From Prorocentrum cordatum (lineage: Eukaryota; Sar; Dinophyceae; Prorocentrales; Prorocentraceae): DNA of 64,000 nucleotides. How positions within the stretch are numbered: position 1 is the stretch's first letter; every line of letters begins with the position of its first letter. The position numbers were made by a program, and so were the translations under genes. Shown here piece by piece: positions 10,881-21,190 of this stretch. The DNA is taken from the NCBI GenBank assembly GCA_963575745.1, contig CAUYUJ010010469.1:176880-240879 (forward strand). Reading direction: 5' to 3'. The notes beneath the pieces are model-generated. The model was not told the DNA's origin. It did not search any database and was given only the letters and a program-made list of their open reading frames with translations.

Positions 10881-11997
10881 TGAACATGGCCCCTATGTTG
10901 AGCTATGTTTCACGCCAGAAATGTCAAAGGTAGTGTTGGATCAGACCCAACTTGCAAAGCTTGAAACAGATATGGTCGCAACGATGAGAGTATAGGTATC
11001 GTCGGCTGCTAAACGTGCTGTGGTAGTCAAGGAAGACGACCTACTCACCAACGCCGATATAGCAGCACATCCTAAAGAGGTTAGTGAAGCCTTGTACACC
11101 GAACTCAAAAGTTGGCTTGACAACCGATGTTTTGAGATGTATGACCTATCTAAAGCTTCCAACATCATGACATCCAGATATGTATACAAGTGGAAGTTTG
11201 TGAAGGTAGGCACCGATAGTGTTAAAACCATCCGTCTCCGACTTGTCCTTCGCGGATTCATGGATACGGAGGCGTTCGATGTAGAAACCTTCTCAGGAAC
11301 TGCTCGAAGACAGTCCCAGAGGCTCCTGGCAAGTGAGGCGGCATGCCATCCAGAATGGATCTTAGCATCTATGGACATCGACAAAGCGTTCCTCAAAGGA
11401 CTGACCTGCGAGGAACTTGCTCATGCCACCGGCGAGGAAACTCGCGTGGTTTGCTTCGCCCTTCCACCAGGAAGTGCCCAGGTGCTTCGTACACTACCAG
11501 GCTTCTCTTCTCACGATGAAAGCCGACACTGCCTCGGGTGCCTCAAGCCAGGAACGAGTACAAAAGACGCCCCAAGAGCGTTCTCCCTCAAGCTTCGTAC
11601 GACTACACGAGCTAAAGGCCTCGCACCGACAAGTTACGACCCTGAGTTTGAATTCAGTCAGGATCTGTTAACGGCAAAACATGTCGACAAAATCAATATG
11701 ACAGGCCTAGAGAAAAACGTAGATGACGATGTACAACGTGTTGAAAAGGTGTTTGGCAAATGCGAGCTCAGCAAACATTCTTACACGAACTGTGCCGTTC
11801 GCTACACGAAGAATGAACAAGGGGATGTGATCGTGAATCAGGACGAGTACATTAAACAACTACGTCCTATCACACACCCTGAACTTACGGGAGCGGCGGC
11901 AGACGCCAAAGCTACCAAACTCAGCACCGACATGTTCGTTAGCCTGCGAGGAGCTCTCGCCTGTGCCCTTCTTATTCAAATCTGGCTTATTCTGTAG
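10840..11997 (+). pseudogene. reverse transcriptase of copia-like element (RVT_2 family)
   Basis: The reading frame resumes at about 10840 (LTPDEGYSLGSDEHGPYVEL), crosses a TAG at 10993 and continues to a TAG at 11995. Recognisable RVT_2 blocks are ELKSWLDNRCFEMY, TSRYVYKWKFV, RLVLRGFMD, ETFSGTARR and SMDIDKAFLKG (motif A with catalytic Asp). Downstream come LPPGSAQVL and KDAPRAFSLKL. The canonical YVDD-type motif C is not visible: the sequence from about 11640 on looks substituted, as in other dinoflagellate copies. RT copies element RNA into cDNA. Hairpins at 11408, 11432 and 11946 fall in this segment. Confidence 0.75.
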
Positions 11998-12755
11998 GTG
12001 GTCTCTCTCCAGAAGATCCAAGAGCCCACCAACTTACAAGTCAGACGACTCAATGCTGTGACGCGAAAGCTGATCAGCAGCCCGAAACGCATCACCTTCC
12101 CTCGGATGAAACCGACGAATGAAGTTGACATACACAGTGATTCGGGGTATCGGAAGCTCACCGGGGAGGAGGACGATGAAACCAAGGGCTACGGCATTCG
12201 TGGGGCTAACGTATTACGGCGAGGAAACTCGCCTCAAGGCAAGTCCGTCATTCACCTTTGCGACGGACTATGCGAATCACACCGACTGCAGGTGAGGTCC
12301 AGCTATGCCGCTGAGGCATTTGCAGCTGCACACAATCTTGATGAATGTTATCCCACGCTCATCACTCTTCACGAGCTCAAGGCAGGGGCACTTACTCCAC
12401 GACAACTACGAGATATGCGTGAAGTTGGAGGCCTAGCTATCAAAATATCCCTCACTATAGACGCTGAGTCTGTATACAAATCGCTATCCAGCAAAGATCT
12501 TAAGATACCGACGGAACGGACTTTGCTGGGACATATCAGTTGGATACGTGAGCTCATGGATATAGGGATAGCGCATAACGTACAGTGGTGTGACACTAGA
12601 GACATGACCGCAGATGGGCATACAAAGGGGAGTATCGATCGGGAGCTGCTTTTGGAAGTGATGTCAGGCACTCAGTCATTAAGTATGACGTGAAGCAGTT
12701 TGTTTTCTTTCGTGGCCCCGAGGACAGACACCAGCCTAAGCCGAATCAGTTTTAG
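11998..12755 (+). pseudogene. RNase H domain of copia-like element
   Basis: Same frame as RT, reopening directly after the TAG at 11995. It reads EPTNLQVRRLNAVTRKL, then the four acidic residues expected of RNase H: Asp in VDIHSDSGY, Glu in AAEAFAAAH, Asp in LTIDAESVY and Asp in DMTADGHTKG. A frameshift near 12675 separates the last C-terminal strand (KYDVKQFVFFRGPED), which ends at TAG 12753-12755. The domain degrades RNA in the RNA-DNA hybrid during reverse transcription. Hairpin 12219 lies within it. Confidence 0.75.
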
Positions 12756-13460
12756 TCTGTCCTTGTTGCCCCCGCGGTCCAGTTTGCCAGCACGGGCGCC
12801 TAATACAGAGGCGCCCTCCTAGCTGCTCGGAAACGAGCCCTACTTTTCACGCTTGGCAACGAGCCTGTTCAGATTGGTTCAGGCTCTTTGCTTGCATACC
12901 CTTTTGCCTGGAGGGAATAGCCTGTTTGGCTTACCTCTAGCCGGGCCGATAGCCCTTGTATATCCAAGGGGCTATCCTGCGTGTGCGTGGAAAAGTTTTG
13001 CGAGGAAACTCGCCGGCGAATAATCTCGCCCTTCAGTCTGGTGGTAGGCCAGACTGTGCGTACTGTTTTTCTTGCAAACAGTTGTGCGCGTAGCTTTTTT
13101 AGAGCCTAACGGCTGCGCGGCTTTACTCTCCGTCTCCTCCCCTCCCGACTGCAAGGGTTGCTCTTTGGGAGATGTTATAGAGGATCGGGAGTATAGCCTG
13201 CGCGCCGTTGCCTTCGGCTCAAGGCACGCGCGCCCCATTTGCACGGACACTTACCCTAGTGTCTGCTATGTGCTGGAAAGATCATTACATCGATCTTATC
13301 CTATCCTATCCATCCACTCCCCATGGGATCGGATGTTATTTGACTTGCCATCGTCATTTCAGACTTTCCAAGGAGGCCCCCACGGTCTCCGGAGCACCTC
13401 GCACGAGGCCCAGGGGGCCCACGGGGCTCCAACGTGGCGCGAAGAGCGTGGGCACCTAGG
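12756..13460 (+). other. 3' noncoding region of the copia-like element, rich in stem-loops
   Basis: No coding sequence. Tetraloop hairpins occur at 12825, 12851 (one G-U pair) and 13000. Other stem-loops: 12794-12816 (GGGCGCC, 9-nt loop), 12948-12976 (11 bp with one bulge), 13034-13056 (CAGTCTGG, 7-nt loop), 13062-13082 (ACTGTTT, 7-nt loop) and around 13203-13232 (TGCCTT/AAGGCA with an outer CG-rich stem). The LTR, if present, should be here, but no terminal repeat can be tested without the 5' end. The element's right boundary is uncertain between 13060 and 13460. Confidence 0.5.
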
Positions 13461-13471
13461 GCCAGGGTTAA

Positions 13472-13654
13472 GTCGGGCTTGTCCCCCTGCAGGGGGATTG
13501 TCGACGAAAAATAATAGATGCACCAAACATAATCAAAAAAATGTCCAAAATAGTTAGGGGATTGTGTTTTGATTATGTTTTGATCCTCCTGGGGTATCCT
13601 TGGGGTATTTTTAAGTTTTCGTCGAAAATCCCCCTGTAGGGGGACACGCCCGAC
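13472..13654. repeat. palindromic element, two 39-bp inverted arms
   Basis: The arm 13472-13510 (starting GTCGGGCTTGTCCCCCTG, ending TCGACGAAAA) is the reverse complement of 13616-13654 apart from three differences. Inside, CAAACATAATCAAAA and TTTTGATTATGTTTTG pair again, so the whole 183 bp folds back. Each arm contains a smaller palindrome of C and G runs. It looks like a fold-back MITE; no target-site duplication is obvious. Confidence 0.65.
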
Positions 13655-13789
13655 ATAGGGCCAGGGGCACCTTTCGCACCCCCCGGTAGAAAACCAGAAG
13701 CGCTCTGCTCCGCTGCCGTCGTCGAGGGGATCGTCCGACCAGGAGCCGCGCGCGCCAGGGACGGCACGGGCCTCCCGCCGAGGAAGCGG

Positions 13790-14030
13790 GGAGCAGTGGG
13801 GGGAGGGGGGAGGGGCAGGAGCAGGAGTGCCAGGGGGAGGGGGTGGGTAAGAGGAGGAGGAGGAGGGGGGAAGGAGGAGGAGGGAGGAGGAGGAGGAGGA
13901 GGAGGAGGAGGAGGAGGAGGGAGGAGCAGGAGCAGGAGTGCGAGGGGGAGGGGGTGGGTAAGAGGAGGTGGAGGAGGGGGGGAAGGAGGAGGGACGGAGG
14001 AGGAGGAGGAGAAGGAGGAGGAGGACCAGC
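13790..14030 (+). repeat. (GGA)n/(GGGGA)n low-complexity purine tract
   Basis: Imperfect GGA repeats with a partially duplicated block (AGGAGCAGGAGCAGGAGTG occurs near 13814 and 13924). Open frames on both strands here are repeat translation. Confidence 0.9.
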
Positions 14031-14439
14031 GCAAACCCAAGATACATCAACGATGCTGCAATACACCCTACCGTCCCAAGTCGCCGAAGGCCATACTCAC
14101 AGCGACGGTACTCGCAACTGCATACGGTTGGGTCGTTCGCCAGGCTATTTTTGTTCGAGGGATCGTGGCCTCAGGAGTGGGGGCGACGCGCGCACCAGAC
14201 TGTGACTAGGGGGGTCTATCAGTGTGCAAAGGCCTTACCAGGCAGCGCGTGGCATGCTGCCACGCCTCGGCGCGCCCGGGGGCACGGTGGAGGATCTGCA
14301 GGGGGAGGTGATGGAGGAGCGGGAGGAGCAGGAGAAACGAGCTGAGGAGGAGAGAGGAGGGAGTGGCAGCAGAGTTCTGATCATGTGCGCTCCCAGTGGG
14401 CCAGATACCTCTTGAGGGGGCTCTTGAAGCCTACAGGGT
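14031..14439. other. unassigned, no supported gene
   Basis: Short open stretches only, no recognisable domain, splice pattern or repeat. Confidence 0.5.
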
Positions 14440-15040
14440 CTTTTGGTGCCTGGTGGGTGTCAATCGGGGCGTCTTGGCGGCCACGGGAGCAATTTTGGAG
14501 GAGAGGGTTCGAATTGTCAGTTTGAGTTTCCTCTCTTGTGTCTTGGGTTTGATCCTGAGGGCATCTTAGGCCTATTGGGCCATTTTGGAGCCCTCTTGGC
14601 CTTCAGAGGAGTCTCCTGGGGCAGTCGCAAGGTTGGGGCTTTCTTGGCTTTCTTGGACCGTCCATGGGCCGTATGAGGTCCTTCATAGGTCCTCTTGGAC
14701 CAGCTTGGGCTCTCTTGGGGCCGTCCAGCCCCACGAGGCAAACGCTGAAGTGTTTGTTGGTTGTTGGTTGGCTTCCGCATGTTTATGTTGTCTTCCGCCA
14801 GAGCTCCCAAGACGCCCGGAGAGCATCGGAGAGTCCCCAGAACGCGCCCGAAGACGGCCCCAAAGGACCCCACGAGGAGCCCATGGTGAGAAAGTCCAAG
14901 GGCTCCCGAAGGTGCTCCCCCCAAGATGGCCCCGCAGACCCCCAAAATGCTTCCACGGGGACCCCAAGAGGTCCAATGGGGCCCTGGCAAGTCCCCAAGA
15001 GGCCTCCACGCGGCTGCAGGCTCCCACTTGCAAACTTCAT
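14440..15040. repeat. degenerate CTTGGGGCCGTCTTGG-type repeat
   Basis: Recurrent words of the form CTTGGGGCC, GTCTTGG, CTCTTGGGCC and, on the other strand, CCCCAAGA and GGCCCCAAGAGG, irregularly spaced at 10-30 bp. The same family covers 18905-19430, 19600-19760, 20390-20950 and 59800-60060. The direction changes inside this block around 14800. Apparent proteins here are shadows of the repeat. Confidence 0.6.
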
Positions 15041-15350
15041 GGCTCATCCCCCGCTCTTCTCCTCAACCTCCTCATCCCCCGCTCTCCTCAACCTCAACCT
15101 TGCTCCTCCTCTTGCTCCTCCTCCCCCTGTTCTTCGTCGTCCTCGCCGTCATCGTCCTCCTGATCCTCCCTCCTCACTCCCTCTTTCTCCTCCACTTCAT
15201 CCTCCTCTTGCTTCCGATTTGCCCTGCTAGTCCTTCTCAACCCCCTCCGTCTCGCGCCTCCCTCCTCCAGCCTCGTCTTTCTTCTCCCCCCTCCCCCTGC
15301 CCTGACCCCACACACGCTCCATCAAGTCCCTCCCCTCCTCTTGCTTGACT
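15041..15350. repeat. pyrimidine (CTC/CCT) tract
   Basis: Low-complexity C and T rich strand with no gene. Confidence 0.75.
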
Positions 15351-15835
15351 GATGTTGCAGCGCGGCAAATGATTGGATTCCCTTCGTGTAGAATCTGCCC
15401 AGCCTGGATACCGAGACTCAGTGCGACTTCAGCAACCAACGCGTGGGTTTCCAAGCCAAGAAGCTAATCATCTCGACACGGCCCTTCTGGCGCGTTGTAC
15501 GATACGCCCCATGGCGAAGCGCGTGCGAGTGATGGAATACGTGCATATGTTCCTCGGAGGTTTGGGGGTGAGATCGCAGTGGAACGGAGACCCCCAACCG
15601 GTAAATCGTTTCGTTTCGTTCGTGTCGTGCGTGCGGGCGAGGCGAAGCTGCGTGGGTGCGCGAGAGGAATGAACCCGCCGTTGCTAGGGCGGAGTCCAGA
15701 CAAATGATCCTCCCCCCCCCGCCCGTCTGGCGGTGGCCCTCGGTGTCCCGTGGTGTCCCGGGCGAAGCCAAGACAAATGATTATCCCCCGCCCGTCCGTC
15801 CGTCCGTCCGTCCGTCCGGCGGTGGCTCGGGGTGT
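15351..15835. other. unassigned spacer before satellite
   Basis: No supported gene. The last part (15720-15835) already holds GTGGTGTCCC units and (CCGT)n that lead into the satellite. Confidence 0.5.
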
Positions 15836-18376
15836 CCCGTGGTGTCCCGTGGTGTCCCGTTGAGTGAGATCGATAGTGAGATGGATAGTGAGATCGATAC
15901 TGAGATCGATACTGAGATCGATGTGGTGCCACGAGGTGTCCCGTGGTGTCCCGTGGTGTCCCAACAAGTGAGATCGATACTGAGATCGATGTGGTGCCCC
16001 GTGGTGTCCCGAAAAGTGAGATCGATAGTGAGATCGATAGTGAGATCGATATTGAGATCGATACTGAGATCGATGTGGTGTCCCGTGGTGTCCCGTTGAG
16101 TGAGATCGATAGTGAGATGGATAGTGAGATCGATACTGAGATCGATACTGAGATCGATGTGGTGCCACGAGGTGTCCAGTGGTGTCCCGTGGTGTCCCAA
16201 CAAGTGAGATCGATACTGAGATCGATGTGGTGCCCCGTGGTGTCCCGTGGTGTCCCGAAAAGTGAGATCGATAGTGAGATCGATAGTGAGATCGATATTG
16301 AGATCGATACTGAGATCGATGTGGTGTGTCCCGTGGTGTCCCGTTGAGTGAGATCGATAGTGAGATGGATAGTGAGATCGATACTGAGATCGATACTGAG
16401 ATCGATGTGGTGCCACGAGGTGTCCCCCGTGGTGTCCCAACAAGTGAGTCGATCTGAGATCGATGTGGTGCGTGGTGTCCCGTGGTGTCCCGAACGAGAT
16501 CGATAGTGAGATCGATACGATACTGAGATCGATGTGGTGTCCCGTGGTGTCCCGATGGATCGATACTGAGATCGATGTGGTGCGAGGTGTCCCGTGGTGT
16601 CCCGTGGTGTCCCAACAAGTGAGATCGATACTGAGATGAGAAAAGTGAGATCGATAGTGAGATCGATAGTGAGATCGATATTGAGATCGATACTGAGATC
16701 GATGTGGTGTCCCGTGGTGTCCCGTGGTGTCCCGTTGAGTGAGATCGATAGTGAGATGGATAGTGAGATCGATACTGAGATCGATACTGAGATCGATGTG
16801 GTGCCATGAGGTGTCCCGTGGTGTCCCGTGGTGTCCCAACAAGTGAGATCGATACTGAGATCGATGTGGTGCCCCGTGGTGTCCCGTGGTGTCCCGAAAA
16901 GTGAGATCGATAGTGAGATCGATAGTGAGATCGATATTGAGATCGATACTGAGATCGATGTGGTGTCCCGTGGTGTCCCGTGGTGTCCCGTTGAGTGAGA
17001 TCGATAGTGAGATGGATAGTGAGATCGATACTGAGATCGATACTGAGATCGATGTGGTGCCACGAGGTGTCCCGTGGTGTCCCGTGGTGTCCCAACAAGT
17101 GAGATCGATACTGAGATCGATGTGGTGCCCCGTGGTGTCCCGTGGTGTCCCGAAAAGTGAGATCGATAGTGAGATCGATAGTGAGATCGATATTGAGATC
17201 GATACTGAGATCGATGTGGTGTCCCGTGGTGTCCCGTGGTGTCCCGTTGAGTGAGATCGATAGTGAGATGGATAGTGAGATCGATACTGAGATCGATACT
17301 GAGATCGATGTGGTGCCACGAGGTGTCCCGTGGTGTCCCGTGGTGTCCCAACAAGTGAGATCGATACTGAGATCGATGTGGTGCACCGTGGTGTCCCGTG
17401 GTGTCCCGAAAAGTGAGATCGATAGTGAGATCGATAGTGAGATCGATATTGAGATCGATACTGAGATCGATGTGGTGTCCCGTGGTGTCCCGTGGTGTCC
17501 CGTTGAGTGAGATCGATAGTGAGATGGATAGTGAGATCGATACTTGAGATCGATGTGGTGCCACGAGGTGTCCCGTGGTGTCCCGTGGTGTCCCAACAAG
17601 TGAGATCGATACTGAGATCGATGTGGTGCCCCGTGGTGTCCCGTGGTGTCCCGAAACGTGAGATCGATAGTGAGATCGATAGTGAGATCGATATTGAGAT
17701 CGATACTGAGATCGATGTGGTGTCATAGTGAGATCGATACTGAGATCGATGTGGTGCCCCGAGGTGTCCCGTGGTGTCCCGTGGTGTCCCGAAACGTGAG
17801 ATCGATAGTGAGATCGATGCCGAGATCGATTGTAAGATCGATACTGAGATCGATGTGGTGCCACGAGGTGTCCCGTGGTGTCCCGTGGTGTCTCAAAAAG
17901 TGAGATCGATAGTGAGATCGATACTGAGATCGATGTGGTTCCCCGAGGTGTCCCGCGGTGTCCCGTGGTGTCCCAAAAAATGAGATCGATAGTGAGATCG
18001 ATAGTGAGATCGACAGGTGTCCCGTGGTGTCCCGTGGTGTCCCGTTGAGTGAGATCGATAGTGAGATCGGTAGCGAGATCGGTAGTGAGATCGATGTGGT
18101 GTCCCGAGGTGTCCCGTATTGTGTCCCGTAGTGTCCCGTGGTGTCGCATGGTGTCCCGTTGAGTGAGATCGATAGTGAGATCGATAGTGAGACCGATAGT
18201 GAGATCGATAGTGAGATCGAGAGGTGTCCTGCGGTGTCCCGTGGTGTCCCGAGGTGTCCCGTGGTGTCCCGTGGTGTCCCGTTGAGTGAGATCGATAGTG
18301 AGATCGACAACTGTCCTGTTGTGTCCCGTGGTGTCCCGTGGTGTCCCGTTGAGTGAGATCGATAGTGAGATCGATT
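15836..18376. repeat. GATCGAT satellite with 256-bp higher-order unit
   Basis: Two simple monomers alternate: a 12-mer (GTGAGATCGATA and variants) and a 10-mer (GTGTCCCGTG). They are arranged in a 256-bp higher-order unit: the TTGAGTGAGATCGATAGTG junction recurs at 16735, 16991, 17247 and 17503, exactly 256 apart. Outer parts (16320-16640, 17530-18376) are rearranged. Because 12 is divisible by 3, both strands stay open for hundreds of codons (Glu-Ile-Asp and Ser-Ile-Asp-Leu runs); these are not genes. Each 12-mer carries ATCGAT and GATC. Confidence 0.95.
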
Positions 18377-18445
18377 GAATCAGATGTTGGTTCCCCCCCC
18401 CCTCTCCCCCCACAACCTCCTTATCACCCGAATGGTGGTCGCATA

Positions 18446-18484
18446 AGTACGTGTTTATATATACATATATATATATATGTATAC
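18446..18484. repeat. AT microsatellite
   Basis: Alternating TA with a few C/G interruptions. Confidence 0.9.
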
Positions 18485-18624
18485 ACTGCGGCTGTAGTTA
18501 CAACACACACGTATGTCCAGCTGCCTGCGGCAAGTCCCGCCACCGTGCCAGTCCAGCATGCTCGGCGGCTCTTCCTCGAGGGGGCATCGGAGGCCGTACT
18601 TGCGAGAGATGAACCTCATGACAA

Positions 18625-18895
18625 CGATGTTGCTGTTATTGCTGTTGTTGCTGTTGTTGTTGCTGTTGTTGATGATGATGATGATGATGGTGATGGTGAT
18701 GGTGGTGGTGGTGATGGTGATGGTGATGGTGATGGTGATGGTGACGGTGATGGTAGTGGTGGTGATGGTGATGGTGATGGTGATGGTGATGGTGGTGGTG
18801 GTGATGGTGATGGTCATGGTGATGGTCATGGTGATGGTCATGGTGATGGTGATGGTGATGATGATGATGATGATGATGGTGGTGGTGATGATGAT
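18625..18895. repeat. (GTT)n then (GGTGAT)n microsatellite
   Basis: TTGCTG/GTT units give way to ATG and GGTGAT units over about 270 bp. Histidine- and methionine-rich frames are artefacts. Confidence 0.95.
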
Positions 18896-18904
18896 AGTCG
18901 TTGG

Positions 18905-19430
18905 GATATCGTGGGAGCCCTCCTTGAGGGTTTGTTGGAGGCAGTTTCGAGGCCTCTTGGGGGCCGTCTGGCGGCCTCTTGGAGGCCGCTTGGGGGACTC
19001 TTGGGGATCCTTGCAGGCCTCTTGGGGTCTCCTGAGGACCGCTTCGGGCAGAAGGCTGGAATGGTCGGTTCGTGTCCCACTCTTGGGGCCGTCTTGTGGC
19101 TCTCTTGGGCTGTCTTGGGTGCATATTGGGCCGATTTCGGGCCCTCTTGGGCCATCTTGGGGCCCTGTTGAGGGCCTTTGGGGCCGTCTTGGAGCGGTCT
19201 TGGGAGCCCCTGGGGCCGTCTTGGAGCTTCGGAGGCTCGAATGGGTGATAACGTGAAAAACATCGACAAACACAATGAAAAAAAATGATTGCTGCTTCTG
19301 TGCGCCCTTTTGGGAGTCTTCTTGGAACGCTCGAGGGGCTTCTTTGGGGCCTCTTGGGCCGTCTTGGATCGCTCTTCGGCCATCTTGGAAGTCATCTTGG
19401 GCATCTTGGAAGCCTTGGAGAACGCCGGGG
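18905..19430. repeat. degenerate CTTGGGGCCGTCTTGG-type repeat, second block
   Basis: Same word family as at 14440, here all in one direction, interrupted by an A-rich stretch near 19250-19290. Confidence 0.65.
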
Positions 19431-19505
19431 ACGTGTCTGGGCGCCGACAGAGCCTCGGGAACAGGAAGCGGTGCACGCAGCAACGTGCCAGGGGGCACGG
19501 TGGCG

Positions 19506-19531
19506 GATGTGTGTGTGTATATATATGTATA

Positions 19532-19571
<40 letters not shown>
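19506..19571. repeat. (TA)n microsatellite
   Basis: TGTGTGTA followed by about 30 TA units. Confidence 0.95.
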
Positions 19572-19572
<1 letters not shown>

Positions 19573-20389
19573 CAGTAGGCCGGGGGAGGGCCCAGAATTG
19601 CGACCTCTGGTTCGCATGGGGGGCCAGGGGGGCCTTGAGGGCTCCAAGAGGTTTCAGAAGGGGCCCCGGACCCCCCTAGAGGCTCCCAAGCTGGCCCAAG
19701 AGGCGCCCAAAGCGCCCCCGCTTGTCTGGAAGGTGGCTGAAGAGCGCACTCGAAACGCGCCGCCGAATGTTCCCAAGGCGAGCGCCCGTGAAACGCGCTC
19801 TCTCTTACATAAGGATCGCATGATAAACGTGCCCTTTTTCTAAACAGATGTCCTGGCAAAAGGCATCCCTTCGAATGACCAATTACCAAATAAATCTACA
19901 CTGGGCATCTCTTGCTATTGTAGGGCGCACGAGGGAGAGATTCTTTCCTGTTGGGCCCATGCCACGGCTTAGGCCTAGTCCTCCAGGGGAAGCCGCGCCC
20001 GCTCCCGCAGTCCCAGCCCAGTGGTGGCGGTGGTGGCCATGATGGAGTGGGGGGGGGGCGGAGAAGCAAGCTTGTCACCGATTTTGAGAATACAGTCGGG
20101 GCGCTGAAGAAGGAACCCTTTTCGTTGGTGAGGGGCTCCGTGTTCCTTGATTGTTTCACAGCTTGCCTTAGGTTTTCCTTAGGCTTTCGATGGGAAGTCA
20201 AATTTTCACTGATGGGAAGAATGGGCCTCGTTCCTTATTTAGGGTTCCTTAGGTCAACGTCCCGAGTGTAAGATCTCTAATTACTGGTAAACAATAGTTC
20301 TACTTCGCGCGCGCGTGGCGGCTCCTGGGGGTCCCTGGACGAAAAGTACCCCGGGCGGTCCGACCTAGATATGGTTTTTCTTTCTGGGC
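19572..20389. other. unassigned, no supported gene
   Basis: 19600-19760 contains decayed GGCCCAAGAGG words. From 19800 to 20280 composition drops in GC and CCTTAGG recurs (20163, 20175, 20247). Nothing codable is convincing. Confidence 0.5.
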
Positions 20390-20950
20390 GCGGCTTTCAG
20401 GCGCCCCAGAGCGCTCCTAGAGGGCCCCAAGAGTCCCCAAGACGGTCCAAGAGGGCCCCGAATCGACGACCGATCGGTCCAAGACACCCAAGACAGCCTC
20501 CAGACGGCCGCAGACGCCCCCAAGACGCCCAAAGAGACCTCGAAAAAGCGTTTCAAGAGGGCCCCAGGAGGCAAACACCATCGATGTCCCTTCGGTTTTT
20601 GAAGGATTTGGGCGTTCTCATGTGTTCGGCTTCCCGACGCTCAGAGACGGCCTAAGAGGCTCCAAATATCGCCCCAAGACGGCCCAAGAGGCCTCCAAGA
20701 GAGCCCCAAGAGGGCCCCAAGACGGCCCAGGATATCCCCAGGACGGCCCCAAGAGGGTGCCAGACGGGAAACCCGAACGGACATTTCGAGCCCTCGGCCC
20801 CAAGAGGCGCCCAGGAGGCCCCAAGAAGCCCCCAAGATCTTCCCAAGAGGTTCCAAGAGGCTGCCAAGAGCCCCCGAGAGAACCACACAATCGGCCCCCG
20901 AGAGGCCCCCCGGAGGCCCCAAAGAGGCTCCCAAACGCTAGCGATGGCAC
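20390..20950. repeat. GGCCCCAAGAGG/CAAGACGGCCC degenerate repeat
   Basis: Dense, mostly in the opposite direction to the 18905 block. Words GGCCCCAAGA, CCAAGACGGCC and CAAGAGGCTCC recur every 12-20 bp. Confidence 0.7.
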
Positions 20951-21084
20951 AGTCGGTCCGAGACATCCAAGATGGTTTCCAGACGGCCAACGACGTATTC
21001 AAAACACCCCAAGAGGCCACCTAGAGGCCTCCCAAAAGAGCACCAAGTTTGGTCACATAATGCCACAAGAAGCCATCGGGAGGC

Positions 21085-21190
21085 CTCCTCCTCCTCCTCC
21101 TCATCCTCATCCCCCCCTCCTCCTCCTCCTCCTCCTCCTCCTCCTCCTCCTCCTCATCATCCTTCACCTCCTTCTTCTCCTCCTCCTCCT
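21085..21190. repeat. (CTC)n microsatellite
   Basis: About 30 imperfect CTC units. Confidence 0.9.

Larger units (their letters stand above)
142..13013 (+). repeat. GNRA-tetraloop hairpin family, 35 dispersed copies
   Basis: Fourteen-base units GCNNG-GNRA-CNNGC with a 5-bp stem, usually preceded by T and followed by C. Perfect copies start at 142, 431, 1124, 1249, 2374, 2910, 3171, 3474, 3676, 4086, 5223, 5256, 5791, 5880, 6142, 7194, 8288, 8800, 10124, 10532, 10793, 11432, 12219, 12825 and 13000. Variants (mismatch, G-U pair or altered loop) start at 217, 1686, 1767, 3219, 4605, 4686, 6320, 11408, 11946 and 12851. Stem pairs 3 and 4 vary together: GG/CC, AG/CT, GA/TC, TC/GA, CG/CG, TG/CA, CT/AG. 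Loops are GAAA, GAGA, GCAA and GTAA, with a few GAAG or GAAC. Copies occupy all three codon phases and the 3' noncoding tail. I found no perfect copy from 13060 to 64000. Confidence 0.9.
1..13060 (+). mobile_element. Ty1/copia-like retrotransposon, decayed, 5' end outside window
   Basis: A single polyprotein can be followed on the + strand from the window edge to about 12755, switching frame about seven times (near 400, 1300, 8350, 8670, 10430, 10835 and 12675) and crossing in-frame stops at 2305 (TAA), 6247 (TGA), 7339 (TAA), 8104 (TAG), 10993 (TAG) and 11995 (TAG). Domain order protease, integrase, RT, RNase H is the Ty1/copia order. Between and before these sit domains that ordinary copia elements lack: a Tpt1/KptA-like domain, a RING finger and a methyltransferase-like domain. 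No LTR could be recognised, because the 5' end is missing. Base composition is visibly less GC-rich than the DNA to its right. A tetraloop hairpin family is scattered through the whole element and was not seen elsewhere in the window. The element is almost certainly inactive. Confidence 0.85.

Noticed and set aside
15464-18413. Open frames of 500-900 codons on the minus strand
   Set aside because: They are translations of the 12-mer/10-mer satellite; period divisible by 3 keeps them open, and there is no domain.
20761-20775. CGGGAAACCCG as an extra tetraloop hairpin
   Set aside because: Stem is only 4 bp with a 3-base loop and lacks the GC ends; probably chance in GC-rich sequence.
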